64,000 nucleotides of DNA, taken from the NCBI RefSeq assembly GCF_000378085.1, contig NZ_KB899210.1, positions 248,001 to 312,000 of the forward strand, in the 5' to 3' direction. A program made the position numbers and the translations under genes. Position 1 is the stretch's first letter. The number at the start of each line of letters is the position of its first letter. The notes below the pieces were generated by a model that saw nothing but the letters and a program-made list of their open reading frames with translations, ran no database searches and was not told where the DNA came from. This document shows, one piece after another, positions 44,448 to 54,085 of the stretch. This stretch comes from Hoylesella loescheii DSM 19665 = JCM 12249 = ATCC 15930. GTDB taxonomy: Bacteria > Bacteroidota > Bacteroidia > Bacteroidales > Bacteroidaceae.

Positions 44448-44527
44448 GTTCGTCAACAGCTTAACTTGTCAACTTGTCCACTCGATAACACATCAGTTCA
44501 TCATGCTGTTAACTTGTCAACTTGACA
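44448..44527 (+). repeat. Period-8 array, copy 5 (complementary orientation)
   Basis: Ten consecutive octamers without a slip: GTTCGTCA, ACAGCTTA, ACTTGTCA, ACTTGTCC, ACTCGATA, ACACATCA, GTTCATCA, TGCTGTTA, ACTTGTCA, ACTTGACA. Relative to copies 1, 2 and 4 the unit is on the opposite strand. It sits between the convergent ends of the permease and helicase genes. Confidence 0.85.
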
Positions 44528-44540
44528 TCTTAGAGTCACA

Positions 44541-46706
44541 TTATTTCTTGTTCCTGTAATACTCGGCCATCACAAATCGGATGTCTTCGTAGCTTATATT
44601 CGGACTAAGTTCCGCTTTTATGTCGCTCGCTGTTTTCCTTTCTTCAGGATGTTTCATTAAGAAGCGGGTTATCTCTTGGCGTTTCTTGTCGTCTACAAAC
44701 TCTGAAATGGCTATTGCTCCTTCACCAACATAATGAGCCAAGTGCGTGCAAATGGTGCTTTTTGTCAGTTCGCGTCGTTTGGCAATATCATCTATACTCA
44801 TGCCTAAACGATAGAGATTAAATGTGGCCAATTTCGTGTCGACTTTCTGTTTTACTTCCTTAGCTTTCTTCGTATTCGGTTTATCAGTATCCATCGTACC
44901 CAACAACAGCTTAGCCTTGGCCGAAAGATAATCACCTATACCGAACGAAACATCCTCCCTGCTTTCGTATTTTAGCAAGTTCCATTTAAAGTCTAGGGCT
45001 TCATGTACGTCGGAATATCGCTCTTTTAGCGTCTTTTTCAGGGCTTTATTGTCAGTGTCAATCTTATTTTTGCGGTGCATTTCTACAAGCAAAGACAAGC
45101 GTTTGTGAAAGTATTCTGCACCCGAGCGAATGCGTTTTATCACCTCGTTGCCCAATTCCTGCCCTTGTTGGGTAGCCAACATCTGTGTATATTGCAACCT
45201 GAACTTAGCTGCCACCGCCACAATCTCGTCTAGAATGGGTCTAGCCTGTCGATATTCTTGCAGCAAGCGTGGGTATCTGCGGGCGAAATGTTCATCAATA
45301 AAGCGCGTAATACGTTCGAATGCGATGCCAATAGGACGAAAATCGAACAGTTCGTCAATTAAGTTCAGTTCGTATGCGCGCTGCATTTGCGAAAGCATCT
45401 CACTGTTGGGTTGGTGTGCAGAAGCATCCATGTTGAACTGATGCACTTTCTCGTCGCAGATAACGGCATTTGTCGAGAGTGGTGAACTCAGCACTAGTCC
45501 TTCCAAAGTTTTGCATCGGCTTAGCGCAACGTATGTTTGGCCGTGGGCAAATGAGTGTTGTGCGTCGATGATAGCATGTTCGAAAGTTAGTCCCTGACTT
45601 TTATGTATGGTCACAGCCCATGCCAATCGCAGTGGAAACTGCTTGAAAGTGCCTTCCACTTCTTCTTCAATCTCATGCGTATCTTTATTTAATACGTACT
45701 TAGCGTTCGTCCATTCTTCAGGCAAAAGGTCGATCAATTCGCCCGTTTCATTACCTTTCACGGTTACGCCTCGTGGTGTTGTAGACACAACCTTGCCCAA
45801 CATGCCGTTGTAATAGCGGCCTTTGCCTGTGCTATCGTTCTTTACAAACATCACTTGGGCGTTCTCTTTCAGTTCTAGTACAAACTCCGTAGGGTACGAT
45901 TGCTCAGGAAATTCGCCCGTGATACTTGCCTTGTATTGCCTACTTACGCCTGGCAGTTCGGCCAACTTGCTTTCGTTGATGCTCTGCGCTTGGTAGTTGT
46001 GCGTCACTAGGCGAATATAGTCAGTGTCAGAAGGTGGAACAAAGTTTGGGATATATCTGTTATTAAGCCTATTAAAGGTGTCTTGGTCGGCCTTGTTGTC
46101 ACGTATCTTGTTCAACAGAGAAAGAAATTCGAGGTCGTTTTGCCGATAAACGTGTTTTAGCTCAATGGTTATGTATCCCGTTTGTTTAAGAGCGAGGCTC
46201 GAAAAGAAATAAGGTGAATCGTAATACTTACCCAATAAGGTCCACTCCTCATCCCTTACTACGGGCGGAAGCTGTTGTAAATCGCCAATAAGCAAAAGCT
46301 GCACGCCACCGAAAGGTTTGCTTCTGTCGCGATACCGACGTAAAACCATGTCTACCGAATCAAGCAAATCGGCCCTCACCATACTGATCTCGTCAATCAC
46401 CAGTAAGTCGAGCGTTCGTAAGATGCGCTGTTTTTCTTTGCTAACTCTAAAAATTCCCTCAGTTTTAAAGGTAGAATTGGGTACGTAAGGCGCAAAAGGC
46501 AGTTGGAAGAACGAGTGAATGGTTACGCCATTAGCATTGATGGCAGCGATGCCCGTAGGGGCAACCACCACCATTCGCTTAGGAAGTTTGTCTTTAAGGG
46601 CGCGTAGAAAGGTGGTTTTACCTGTTCCAGCCTTGCCTGTAAGGAATATGCTTGTGCCCGTGTTTTTCACAAACTGCCAGGCTAAGTTCATCTCGTCATT
46701 CTTCAT
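44541..46706 (-). CDS. PIF1-type DNA helicase with C-terminal HTH domain
   Basis: 721 residues. The SF1B core has Walker A GKAGTGKTT (about 24-32), GVTIHSFFQLPF, DEISMVRADLLD (Walker B) and GDLQQLPPV; motifs IV-VI are represented by WAVTIHKSQGLTFEHAIID and YVALSRCKTLEGLVL. The extra ~250 C-terminal residues end in a helix-turn-helix (YRLGMSIDDIAKRRELTKS), the HTH_40 type found after helicases. It probably unwinds DNA 5'-3', acting on G-quadruplexes, R-loops or stalled forks. ATG at 46706 is used rather than an upstream TTG. Confidence 0.92.
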   Translation of the reverse strand: MKNDEMNLAWQFVKNTGTSIFLTGKAGTGKTTFLRALKDKLPKRMVVVAPTGIAAINANGVTIHSFFQLPFAPYVPNSTFKTEGIFRVSKEKQRILRTLDLLVIDEISMVRADLLDSVDMVLRRYRDRSKPFGGVQLLLIGDLQQLPPVVRDEEWTLLGKYYDSPYFFSSLALKQTGYITIELKHVYRQNDLEFLSLLNKIRDNKADQDTFNRLNNRYIPNFVPPSDTDYIRLVTHNYQAQSINESKLAELPGVSRQYKASITGEFPEQSYPTEFVLELKENAQVMFVKNDSTGKGRYYNGMLGKVVSTTPRGVTVKGNETGELIDLLPEEWTNAKYVLNKDTHEIEEEVEGTFKQFPLRLAWAVTIHKSQGLTFEHAIIDAQHSFAHGQTYVALSRCKTLEGLVLSSPLSTNAVICDEKVHQFNMDASAHQPNSEMLSQMQRAYELNLIDELFDFRPIGIAFERITRFIDEHFARRYPRLLQEYRQARPILDEIVAVAAKFRLQYTQMLATQQGQELGNEVIKRIRSGAEYFHKRLSLLVEMHRKNKIDTDNKALKKTLKERYSDVHEALDFKWNLLKYESREDVSFGIGDYLSAKAKLLLGTMDTDKPNTKKAKEVKQKVDTKLATFNLYRLGMSIDDIAKRRELTKSTICTHLAHYVGEGAIAISEFVDDKKRQEITRFLMKHPEERKTASDIKAELSPNISYEDIRFVMAEYYRNKK

Positions 46707-46886
46707 TGTTTCTTTATCTTTGTGGTGCGTGGATGCCTGCAAAAGCTTAGGTAGTAAAGATTAAATGGAATATTATTAATCTGCTGCCTATCAAATGTTT
46801 ATTTGTTGTGTTGTGGCACTTAGAAGTGATTGCGTTGATGTGTCTTTTCAACAATACCTCCGCTTGTATAAGTAAGGGCTAAGGCA

Positions 46887-47381
46887 TTATATCTCGCAGC
46901 CTTCCGCTAACTTATCAGCCAACCCATTTGCAGCATCTTCGATGAGATCGAGCGCATAATTGAAGTCTTTTTCATCACCATAATATGGGTCTGGTATAAG
47001 TTTGGCCTTGGGATGGTTAGTGGTATAGTCCACCAGCATCTTCACTTTGGTCAGTTCGTGTTCGTCGTTTGTCTTTTGCGAAAGCATCTTCCAGTTCTCA
47101 TTATCCATCACGAAGATGTGGTCAAAGCGTTTAAAGTCGCTCGTGGAAAACTGTCGTGCCCTACTGTTAAAGTCGTAACCGCGGGCTGCACCACATTTTC
47201 GCATCCTGCTGTCAGGAAGTTCGCCCACATGCCAACCACCTATTCCTGCCGAGTCTACTTCGAACATGTCAGCCATTCCCCTATTTAGTAGCACCTGTTT
47301 CATCACCCCCTCGGCTGCGGGCGACCTGCAAATGTTTCCCAAACACACGAATAACAATTTAGTTCTGATTTTATCTTCCAT
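46887..47381 (-). CDS. Low-molecular-weight protein tyrosine phosphatase
   Basis: 164 residues. The catalytic P-loop CLGNICRS (Cys13, Arg19) stands near the N-terminus, and IPDPYYGDEKDF carries the general-acid Asp, as in the LMW-PTP family. In bacteria such enzymes dephosphorylate BY-kinases of polysaccharide export or arginine phosphates on proteins. No Wzc-like kinase is nearby, though manC-gmd-fcl lies 1.5 kb upstream on the opposite strand. ATG at 47381 (MEDKIRTKLLFVCLGN) is preferred to the longer frame. Confidence 0.93.
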   Translation of the reverse strand: MEDKIRTKLLFVCLGNICRSPAAEGVMKQVLLNRGMADMFEVDSAGIGGWHVGELPDSRMRKCGAARGYDFNSRARQFSTSDFKRFDHIFVMDNENWKMLSQKTNDEHELTKVKMLVDYTTNHPKAKLIPDPYYGDEKDFNYALDLIEDAANGLADKLAEGCEI

Positions 47382-47489
47382 GTCCTTATATATAATAATG
47401 AGTGATGCAAACTTACTAAAAAAAGCCCTAATGGACAAGAATAGCGGTGAGAAACAAGTTCTCTCGTGTACACTTTACAGCGAAATGCA

Positions 47490-47528
47490 CAAACAAAAAC
47501 ATCCTGCCAAGCAAATGGCAGGATGTTT
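47490..47528 (-). terminator. Terminator after the primary sigma factor gene
   Basis: AAACATCCTGCCA (47497-47509) and its perfect complement (47516-47528) form a 13-bp stem with a 6-base loop. On the minus strand it is followed by a T-rich run. It lies 26 bases after the sigma factor stop. Confidence 0.9.
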
Positions 47529-47554
47529 GTAATCATTATTATGGGCATGTAGTG

Positions 47555-48427
47555 TTAGCCCAAATATTTCATTAAAATCTTTGCATTACCGCTATCGCGT
47601 AGTTTGGCAATGCTCTTTTCGCGTATCTGTCTTACGCGTTCGCGTGTCAAACCCAGTTGATCTCCAATCTCTTCAAGGCCTTTTTCGTGGCAGCCAATAC
47701 CGAAGCACTCGCGTATAATGGTAATTTCTCTATCCTTAAGAACCTTTGCCAGTACACTATTCAGTTCGAGAGCCATCGACTCGTGGTCTGCTTGCTTATC
47801 GGTTCTGCTATCGTCTCCAGATGCCATAACGTCGAGCATGCAGTTGTCTTCGCCATCTTGGAAGGGTGCGTCGATGCTTACATGGTGTCCGTCAGCCATC
47901 AGGCTTTGCCCAATTTTCTCTTCATCGAGGTTAGTTGCATCCGACAATTCCGAAACGGAAGGGTGTCGTTGGTTCTCTTGTTCGAACTTATTTATCTCGT
48001 GGTTGATTTTATTGAGCGAGCCAACTTGGTTTAGTGGCAGTCTCACAATTCGACTTTGTTCGGCGATAGCTTGAAGGATGCTTTGGCGAATCCACCATAC
48101 GGCGTACGAGATAAACTTGAAACCACGCGTTTCGTCAAACTTCTGCGCCGCTTTTATTAGTCCTATATTACCCTCGTCAATCAAGTCGGTGAGTGTCAAC
48201 CCTTGGTGTTGATACTGTTTCGCAACAGATACAACGAAGCGTAGATTGGCTGTAACCAGCTTGTCTTTTGCCTTTTCGCCCTCTGGGCCACCCTTCCTTA
48301 TCTTCTGGGCAAGCTCTATCTCCTCGTCTATCGATATCAATGGAGCCCTACCTATTTCAACAAGGTATTTATCAAGTGCCTCACTAGAACGATTGGTAAT
48401 GCTTTTTTGAATTTTTAATTGCCTCAT
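47555..48427 (-). CDS. rpoD: Primary RNA polymerase sigma factor
   Basis: 290 residues, the compact group 1 sigma factor of Bacteroidota without the long region 1.1 or non-conserved insert. Region 1.2 (ALDKYLVEIGRAPLI), region 2 (LRFVVSVAKQYQHQG, then FDETRGFKFISYAVWWIRQS), region 3 and region 4.2 (LEEIGDQLGLTRERVRQIRE) are complete. It recognises the TTTG/TAnnTTTG promoters seen across this window. Its own promoter appears at 48495-48526. Other short region-2/4 sigma factors exist in this phylum, but the sequence and complete region 4 favour the housekeeping one. Confidence 0.93.
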   Translation of the reverse strand: MRQLKIQKSITNRSSEALDKYLVEIGRAPLISIDEEIELAQKIRKGGPEGEKAKDKLVTANLRFVVSVAKQYQHQGLTLTDLIDEGNIGLIKAAQKFDETRGFKFISYAVWWIRQSILQAIAEQSRIVRLPLNQVGSLNKINHEINKFEQENQRHPSVSELSDATNLDEEKIGQSLMADGHHVSIDAPFQDGEDNCMLDVMASGDDSRTDKQADHESMALELNSVLAKVLKDREITIIRECFGIGCHEKGLEEIGDQLGLTRERVRQIREKSIAKLRDSGNAKILMKYLG

Positions 48428-48494
48428 TTTTAAACCTCACATCAAATTTAAATGTCCGTTGACTTATCTATTTAAAATATGCCGTAAAACCTTG

Positions 48495-48526
48495 CAAAGG
48501 TAATGAAAAGAAACCATATATGCAAG
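48495..48526 (-). promoter_or_regulatory. Promoter of the primary sigma factor gene
   Basis: On the minus strand CTTG (48523-48526), 20 bases, TACCTTTG (48495-48502). It lies 68 bases upstream of the ATG. Confidence 0.7.
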
Positions 48527-48598
48527 TTTTTAACTTATCTAGTATCACCAAAAAACATGCCAAGCTATTTGTCTGCCAAAAAGAAATGTTGAAATGTT

Positions 48599-48629
48599 TT
48601 TGTTGACTTAAAAAAAAACGCTAACTTTG
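48599..48629 (+). promoter_or_regulatory. Promoter of manC-gmd-fcl
   Basis: TTTG (48599-48602), 19 bases, TAACTTTG (48622-48629). The predicted start near 48637 leaves a leader of about 270 bases that contains no gene but has hairpins. Confidence 0.7.
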
Positions 48630-48734
48630 CCTGCAGTGAAAGCTTGAAAACGTAAGCACACAGCACATAATGAACGATAAAAACGAATTGTTATTGCACT
48701 GGTCTTCACTAGATAAGAACAATTAACAATATGG

Positions 48735-48759
48735 CAGAAGGCGTTATGCCTTGTTTTTA
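48735..48759 (+). promoter_or_regulatory. Attenuator-like hairpin in the manC leader
   Basis: AAGGC-GTTAT-GCCTT (48738-48752) is followed by GTTTTTAA. A short stem with a T-run inside the long 5' leader suggests transcription attenuation, though the stem is only 5 bp. A distant complement GCAGGCA (48796-48802 region) and TGCCTGC (about 48862-48868) could give an alternative fold. Confidence 0.35.
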
Positions 48760-48906
48760 AATCATTAATAGTCAGTGATAATGCGAGGAGGTGTGCAGGC
48801 ACAAACAATGCTCGTTGACAATAACCAATGCCGCAAATCAAAAGGTTAAGCAGCCCCATTTTGCCTGCCACCCAACCTAACAAGGATATAAAAATATAAC
48901 GATTTT

Positions 48907-49971
48907 ATGAGCATGAACAATTTTAATCATCTCGTCATCATGGCAGGTGGAGTTGGTAGCAGGTTTTGGCCAATGAGCACCGAAGAGAAGCCAAAGCAAT
49001 TTATCGACGTGCTTGGCACTGGCCGTTCGCTGTTGCAACTCACGCTCGATAGGTTTGCAACGGTATGTCCGCCCTCGAACGTATGGATTGTTACCAACAA
49101 GAAATACCAGAGCGTGGTGGCCGAACAGTTGCCCGAAATCGATCCAAGTCATATCTTGCTCGAGCCGTGTAGGCGTAACACGGCCCCCTGCATTGCATAC
49201 GTAAGTTGGCGAATAAAGAAAGAATGCCCCGGAGCAAACGTCATCGTCACCCCCAGCGACCATGTGGTGACCGACGTGCAGGAGTTTCGTCGCGTAGTTA
49301 CTTCATGCCTTAAATTCACAAGCGAAACAGATGCCATACTTACTCTTGGCATGAAACCCACACGACCTGAAACGGGATATGGCTACATTCAGGCTGATCT
49401 CACCGTTAATTCGGCAAGAAACACCGAGGTGTTTAGAGTCGATTCGTTCCGTGAAAAACCCGATCTGCCTACGGCAACAGAATACATCAGCAAGAACAAT
49501 TACTTTTGGAACGCAGGTATTTTCATTTGGAGCGTACACACGATAGTGAACGCTTTTAGGGTTTACCAGCCCGCAATGAGTAAGCTTTTCGAAGGTTTGA
49601 TGCCCTATTATGGTACATCTGAGGAGCAAGCAAAGATAGACCAAGTGTACCCGCAGTGCGAAAATATATCGGTAGACTATGCCATTATGGAGAAAGCAGA
49701 AGAGATTTTTGTTTGTCCTGCCGAGTTCGGATGGAGCGATTTGGGCACTTGGGGCAGTCTTTGGGAACAGTCTAAGCGCGACCTTTATGGTAATGCCTGC
49801 ATCGGAAACAACATTAAGCTCTTCGATTCGCACAACTGCATCGTGCACACCACCCAAGAACAGCGCGTTGTGATACAAGGGTTAGACGATTGTATTGTGG
49901 CCGAACAAGATGGCATCTTGCTTATTTGCAAGCGAAGCGAAGAACAACGTATAAAACAATTCAGCGAATAA
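48907..49971 (+). CDS. manC: Mannose-1-phosphate guanylyltransferase
   Basis: 354 residues. The nucleotidyltransferase signature [19 protein letters not shown] lies at residues 14-32. [15 protein letters not shown] and [14 protein letters not shown] are the mannose-1-phosphate and metal sites, and [11 protein letters not shown] follows. It makes GDP-mannose from GTP and mannose 1-phosphate. It lacks the C-terminal phosphomannose isomerase domain of bifunctional ManC/ManA-type enzymes. It heads manC-gmd-fcl. Confidence 0.95.
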   Translation: MSMNNFNHLVIMAGGVGSRFWPMSTEEKPKQFIDVLGTGRSLLQLTLDRFATVCPPSNVWIVTNKKYQSVVAEQLPEIDPSHILLEPCRRNTAPCIAYVSWRIKKECPGANVIVTPSDHVVTDVQEFRRVVTSCLKFTSETDAILTLGMKPTRPETGYGYIQADLTVNSARNTEVFRVDSFREKPDLPTATEYISKNNYFWNAGIFIWSVHTIVNAFRVYQPAMSKLFEGLMPYYGTSEEQAKIDQVYPQCENISVDYAIMEKAEEIFVCPAEFGWSDLGTWGSLWEQSKRDLYGNACIGNNIKLFDSHNCIVHTTQEQRVVIQGLDDCIVAEQDGILLICKRSEEQRIKQFSE

Positions 49972-49985
49972 CATACTTAATTAAT

Positions 49986-51071
49986 ATGGAAAGAAAAGTT
50001 GCGCTCATCACTGGTATCACTGGCCAAGACGGTAGTTATCTGGCTGAGCTCTTAACTGAGAAAGGATACGACGTGCACGGACTGCTAAGACGTTCATCGT
50101 CGTTTAATACGGGAAGAATAGAACATCTCTACCTAGACGAATGGGTTAGGGACATGAAAAAGCAGCGGCCCATCAACCTGCATTGGGCAGACATGACCGA
50201 TTCTTCATCACTCATTCGCATCATTGGGGAAGTTCGCCCCACCGAGATATACAACCTGGCTGCTCAAAGCCATGTAAAAGTGTCGTTTGAAGTACCCGAA
50301 TATACGGCCGACGTTGATGCTACGGGTGTATTACGATTGCTTGAGGCGGTGCGTATCTGTGGACTTGAAAAGCAATGTCGCATCTATCAGGCTTCTACAT
50401 CTGAACTTTACGGCAAGGTGCAAGAGGTTCCACAGAAAGAAACAACACCTTTCTACCCACGTTCGCCCTACTCGGTGGCCAAACTTTACGGCTATTGGAT
50501 TGTGAAAAACTATCGTGAAAGCTACGGAATGTATTGCTGTAACGGTATCTTGTTTAACCACGAGAGCGAGCGAAGGGGCGAAACCTTTGTCACCCGCAAG
50601 ATTACGCTCGCCGCATGTCGTATTAAACAAGGATTTCAAGATAAGCTTTATCTGGGCAACCTCGATGCTAAGCGCGACTGGGGATATGCCAAAGACTATG
50701 TGGAATGCATGTGGATGATGTTGCAACAAGAACAACCCGAAGACTTCGTTATCGCCACAGGCGAAATGCACACCGTGCGCGAGTTTTGCGAATTGGCATT
50801 TAAAGAGGCGGGAATAGACATCCGTTGGGAGGGTCAAGGCGTGAACGAGAAGGGAATCGACACCCAAACCAACCGCGTACTTATAGAGGTAGACCCCAAA
50901 TACTTCCGTCCTTGCGAGGTGGAACAGCTTCTTGGCGATCCCACAAAGGCTAAAACGATGTTGGGATGGAATCCTACGAAAACGTCTTTCAGGGAATTAA
51001 TTAAGAAAATGGTGGAACACGACATGCTGTTCGTTAAGAAACTATACATCAAGGCACAAATGCCCGAATAG
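49986..51071 (+). CDS. gmd: GDP-mannose 4,6-dehydratase
   Basis: 361 residues, extended SDR fold. [14 protein letters not shown] is the NADP-binding motif, [20 protein letters not shown] the family block; [10 protein letters not shown] is the YxxxK active site and [20 protein letters not shown] the GDP-mannose loop. It converts GDP-mannose to GDP-4-keto-6-deoxymannose. ATG at 49986 ([16 protein letters not shown]) is clearly right because the longer frame overlaps manC. It lies 14 bases after manC. Confidence 0.97.
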   Translation: MERKVALITGITGQDGSYLAELLTEKGYDVHGLLRRSSSFNTGRIEHLYLDEWVRDMKKQRPINLHWADMTDSSSLIRIIGEVRPTEIYNLAAQSHVKVSFEVPEYTADVDATGVLRLLEAVRICGLEKQCRIYQASTSELYGKVQEVPQKETTPFYPRSPYSVAKLYGYWIVKNYRESYGMYCCNGILFNHESERRGETFVTRKITLAACRIKQGFQDKLYLGNLDAKRDWGYAKDYVECMWMMLQQEQPEDFVIATGEMHTVREFCELAFKEAGIDIRWEGQGVNEKGIDTQTNRVLIEVDPKYFRPCEVEQLLGDPTKAKTMLGWNPTKTSFRELIKKMVEHDMLFVKKLYIKAQMPE

Positions 51072-51097
51072 CCCTCCCACCCCATTTTACTTGCAAA

Positions 51098-52270
51098 ATG
51101 CTACATAAAGATACGAAAATATATGTGGCCGGACACCGAGGACTTGTTGGGTCGGCCATCTGGAAGAACCTCGAAGCGAGGGGGTATCACAATCTTGTGG
51201 GGCGTACCCATAGTGAACTAGACCTCACCAACCAAGCGCAGGTGCGTGCTTTTTTTGATGAAGAACAGCCAGAAGCTGTAGTATTGGCCGCTGCACATGT
51301 GGGTGGCATCATGGCTAACTCACTTTATAGAGCCGACTTCATCATGTTGAACATGCAGATGCAGTGCAACGTAATCAGCGAATCGTTTCGTCACAACGTT
51401 AAAAAACTGCTTTTCTTGGGCTCGACATGTATCTATCCTAAGAATGCCACTCAACCAATAAAGGAAGACGAACTGCTTACTTCGCCCTTAGAGTACACCA
51501 ACGAGGAGTATGCACTAGCCAAGATATCCGGCCTAAAAATGTGCGAGAGCTACAATTTGCAATATGGCACAAACTATATAGCCGTGATGCCCACCAATCT
51601 ATATGGGCCTAACGACAACTTCCATTTGGAAAACAGCCACGTTATGCCTGCTATGATGCGAAAGATTTACCTTGCCAAACTTGTCAATGAAGGCGATTGG
51701 CAGGCCATTCGTACTGATTTGAACAAACGGCCAGTGGAAGGCGTCGACGGAACAGCCACCGAGGAACGTATATTAGAGGTGCTTTCTAAATATGGTATCT
51801 CCAACAATGCGGTGCAGCTTTGGGGAACAGGTAAGCCGCTTCGCGAATTTTTGTGGAGCGAAGACATGGCCGACGCTAGCGTACATGTGTTGCTCAACGT
51901 AGATTTTAGCGACATCATCGGCATCGAGAAATATTCTTCGGTGTTCTACGGGGCGGAAATCAACGGCCAAAACGATCGAAACTCTAACGCAGGACGTGGT
52001 GGCGCCATCCCCGCATTGGGAGAAATAAGGAACTGCCACATCAATGTTGGTACAGGAAAAGAGATTACCATCAAAGAATTGGCAATGCTTATAGCAAAGG
52101 CTGTGGATTTTAAGGGCGACATCCAATTCGACGCCTCCAAACCAGATGGTACTCCGCGCAAGCTCACCGACGTAACTAAGCTGAACAATCTTGGATGGAA
52201 ACACAAGGTGGAAATAGCCGATGGTGTAGCCAAACTCTTCGCTTGGTATCAACACGACCTGAAAGCATAA
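51098..52270 (+). CDS. fcl: GDP-L-fucose synthase
   Basis: 390 residues, about 70 longer than E. coli Fcl. [13 protein letters not shown] is the NADP site; STCIYP (catalytic Ser, Tyr) and [10 protein letters not shown] (YxxxK) are in place, with [20 protein letters not shown]. The extra length lies mainly around residues 205-235 and 275-320 ([34 protein letters not shown]), an arrangement I associate with Bacteroidota enzymes. With manC and gmd it completes GDP-L-fucose synthesis from mannose 1-phosphate, for fucosylated surface glycans or glycoproteins. Fucosyltransferases are not in the window. Confidence 0.95.
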   Translation: MLHKDTKIYVAGHRGLVGSAIWKNLEARGYHNLVGRTHSELDLTNQAQVRAFFDEEQPEAVVLAAAHVGGIMANSLYRADFIMLNMQMQCNVISESFRHNVKKLLFLGSTCIYPKNATQPIKEDELLTSPLEYTNEEYALAKISGLKMCESYNLQYGTNYIAVMPTNLYGPNDNFHLENSHVMPAMMRKIYLAKLVNEGDWQAIRTDLNKRPVEGVDGTATEERILEVLSKYGISNNAVQLWGTGKPLREFLWSEDMADASVHVLLNVDFSDIIGIEKYSSVFYGAEINGQNDRNSNAGRGGAIPALGEIRNCHINVGTGKEITIKELAMLIAKAVDFKGDIQFDASKPDGTPRKLTDVTKLNNLGWKHKVEIADGVAKLFAWYQHDLKA

Positions 52271-52370
52271 TGCCCATCTTCTCCTCCACACAATGCTAAA
52301 CAAGGCATGCTAAGGGGTTGAGCGCTTTGTCTGCATCATGTAGGACATGTTGCTTTCACACTAAAAATAT

Positions 52371-52415
52371 ACGGGTTACAAATTGGCGAATAAACCAATT
52401 GTAACCCGTTTTCTT
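52371..52415 (+). terminator. Terminator after fcl
   Basis: ACGGGTTACAAATTGG (52371-52386) pairs with CCAATTGTAACCCGT (52395-52409) with one bulged base, followed by TTTCTTATTG. It lies about 100 bases after the fcl stop. Confidence 0.85.
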
Positions 52416-52484
52416 ATTGTAAGCATTCTTAAAGGAAACCATTTGCTGAACGACAGCTAAAATAATGTGCTTAGTTTACAGATT

Positions 52485-52606
52485 TATTGCTTTGTTCCAC
52501 ACTAACTGGACCACTATTCCATGTCATCTGGAACATTGTTCCAGTTAAGATGGAACGCGATTCCAAATCATCTGGAATACGATTCCAATTCATAGGGAAC
52601 AAGTAC
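52485..52606 (+). repeat. Period-22 dyad array, copy 5
   Basis: Six units start at 52485, 52507, 52529, 52551, 52573 and 52595, exactly 22 apart. The first is recognisable mainly by GTTCCA in the right place (52494-52499). TGGAAC-ATT-GTTCCA at 52529-52543 is a perfect dyad. The last unit is GGGAAC. Unlike copies 2 and 4 there is no AGCT hairpin after it. It lies between the convergent ends of fcl and the ATPase gene. Confidence 0.9.
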
Positions 52607-52753
52607 GTTAATCTGTTTTTATTAAACGGAACGTAGTTAATTGATAATCAATACGTTAAATATTAGATCCCGATTGCTGTCTAAACGCTTCTCACATCAC
52701 GTGTAGCTGTGTTATGGGTATTTTGCATCCCTCTCCCACTCCACAACCCGTAC

Positions 52754-53824
52754 CTATTCCTGTCGTTGCCTTATCCAGCGTGCAAAGAATGGATCTTCAA
52801 CCTCAAAAGCGTCTAGTTTGATGACATAGCCACTTTGCATCAGCCGTTTTACGCTGCTGTATATCGTGCTAGTAGGAAGCCGGCGGTTATTTGCAAGCTG
52901 CACGTTGTTTACCAGTCCCATCAAAATGCTGCGGTCGGTCTTGTTGAAATTCAGCCAAATACGTTCAAAGTCTAAGTCGTGCGTACGTACAAGGATTGTT
53001 ATAGCCTGCTCTACAACCTCTGTCGCATCGAGATTTTTGTATGTCAACAAGTCCCAAACAAATGCAGCCAACTGTTGCGTATAATACGGATGGCAACGTG
53101 TGGTGGCTAAAATTTGCTCTACCACGTCTGCTTTTGCTCCACAATCGACTGGCAATCGTTCGGAAATATACTGGCTGAAATTGTCGTGAGGTATTCTGTC
53201 GAGATGCATCAGCACGCCGAAACGATAGAATGGAGAACGTTTTCGCTCGAATATTTCGGTCATCATCGACTCCTGACTGCCTAAGAAAACGTAATTGACG
53301 TGTTGTTGCGTTTGGATAATGGCGCGCAATCGCTTGTCGATGCCTTTGTCTAATCCCATTAGTTCCTGGAATTCATCAAACACAACCACCATCGATTCAC
53401 CCTTTTCGCTCACTTTTTCTACCAATTGCAGTGCATCTTCTATCAGCACCGTGGCATCCGTTGTGGCCTGAAAGGTAATGTCGATGGTTTCTCCCGTAGG
53501 TGTGGTAGATATGGTTGGTACAACCCGAAAATTGCTTAGCAGATGTTTAAGCTTTTCCCAAGGGTGCAACTTAAACACTTCTTTCAATATCATTGCAGCC
53601 AAACCCTCTACGCTAACAACCATTTGTAGGTTGAGCGAGATGCAAGGACGCGCCACCTGCGTTACCGCTTTTTTCACTAAACTCGACTTTCCAAACCGCC
53701 TAGGACTTATCAGTATCAGGTGGTTATCGCTGTTTAGCAGTTGCTTTATCCTTTCCAGCTCGTCGGCCCTATCAGTGAAGTATTCTCCTTCGACAATGGT
53801 TCCAAACTTAAATGGGTTCTTCAT
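52754..53824 (-). CDS. AAA ATPase with C-terminal winged helix (archaeal-ATPase type)
   Basis: 356 residues. A P-loop SPRRFGKSSLVKKA (about 40-53) and Walker B VVVFDEFQELMG (about 147-158) belong to the PF01637-type family (ATPase predominantly from Archaea). A sensor-like QESMMTEIFERKRSPFYRFG follows, and the C-terminal 70 residues look like a winged helix (MGLVNNVQLANNRRLPTSTI, then SVKRLMQSGYVIKL). Such proteins occur in many copies in Bacteroidales; roles in stress, cell-surface or mobile systems are suggested but not settled. It is monocistronic and convergent with fcl. Confidence 0.85.
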   Translation of the reverse strand: MKNPFKFGTIVEGEYFTDRADELERIKQLLNSDNHLILISPRRFGKSSLVKKAVTQVARPCISLNLQMVVSVEGLAAMILKEVFKLHPWEKLKHLLSNFRVVPTISTTPTGETIDITFQATTDATVLIEDALQLVEKVSEKGESMVVVFDEFQELMGLDKGIDKRLRAIIQTQQHVNYVFLGSQESMMTEIFERKRSPFYRFGVLMHLDRIPHDNFSQYISERLPVDCGAKADVVEQILATTRCHPYYTQQLAAFVWDLLTYKNLDATEVVEQAITILVRTHDLDFERIWLNFNKTDRSILMGLVNNVQLANNRRLPTSTIYSSVKRLMQSGYVIKLDAFEVEDPFFARWIRQRQE

Positions 53825-53985
53825 TTGCGATAATTTTCGTTACGAACTTTTTCGCAAATATAAGCATAAGCCTTTGAAACGCCAAACAACTTACAGTAAA
53901 TTGGCAGTATTGAGCATGTTTTTAACATGAATATGGCATACCGCGCTACGCCCTCTCATATTATAAAGGTTAATTATCTAGGTGG

Positions 53986-54020
53986 TTTGTTGGTGTTATA
54001 TTTATTTATTGTTACTTTTG
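53986..54020 (+). promoter_or_regulatory. Promoter of the threonine operon
   Basis: TTTG/GTTG (53986-53992) and TACTTTTG (54013-54020) with about 20 bases between. The leader to the thrA ATG is about 60 bases and holds no leader peptide rich in Thr or Ile codons that I can see. Confidence 0.65.
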
Positions 54021-54085
54021 TATCGAAGTTATGTTCAACCTCATTTGTTTTGGGGCAACACAATATTAAATTATAACAACAACAC

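Noticed and set aside
48608..48883. Open frame of 91 residues on the minus strand upstream of manC
   Set aside because: It overlaps the manC promoter and leader antisense and has no similarity I recognise.
53825..54085. Threonine attenuator peptide upstream of thrA
   Set aside because: No short frame rich in Thr or Ile codons followed by a terminator hairpin was found.
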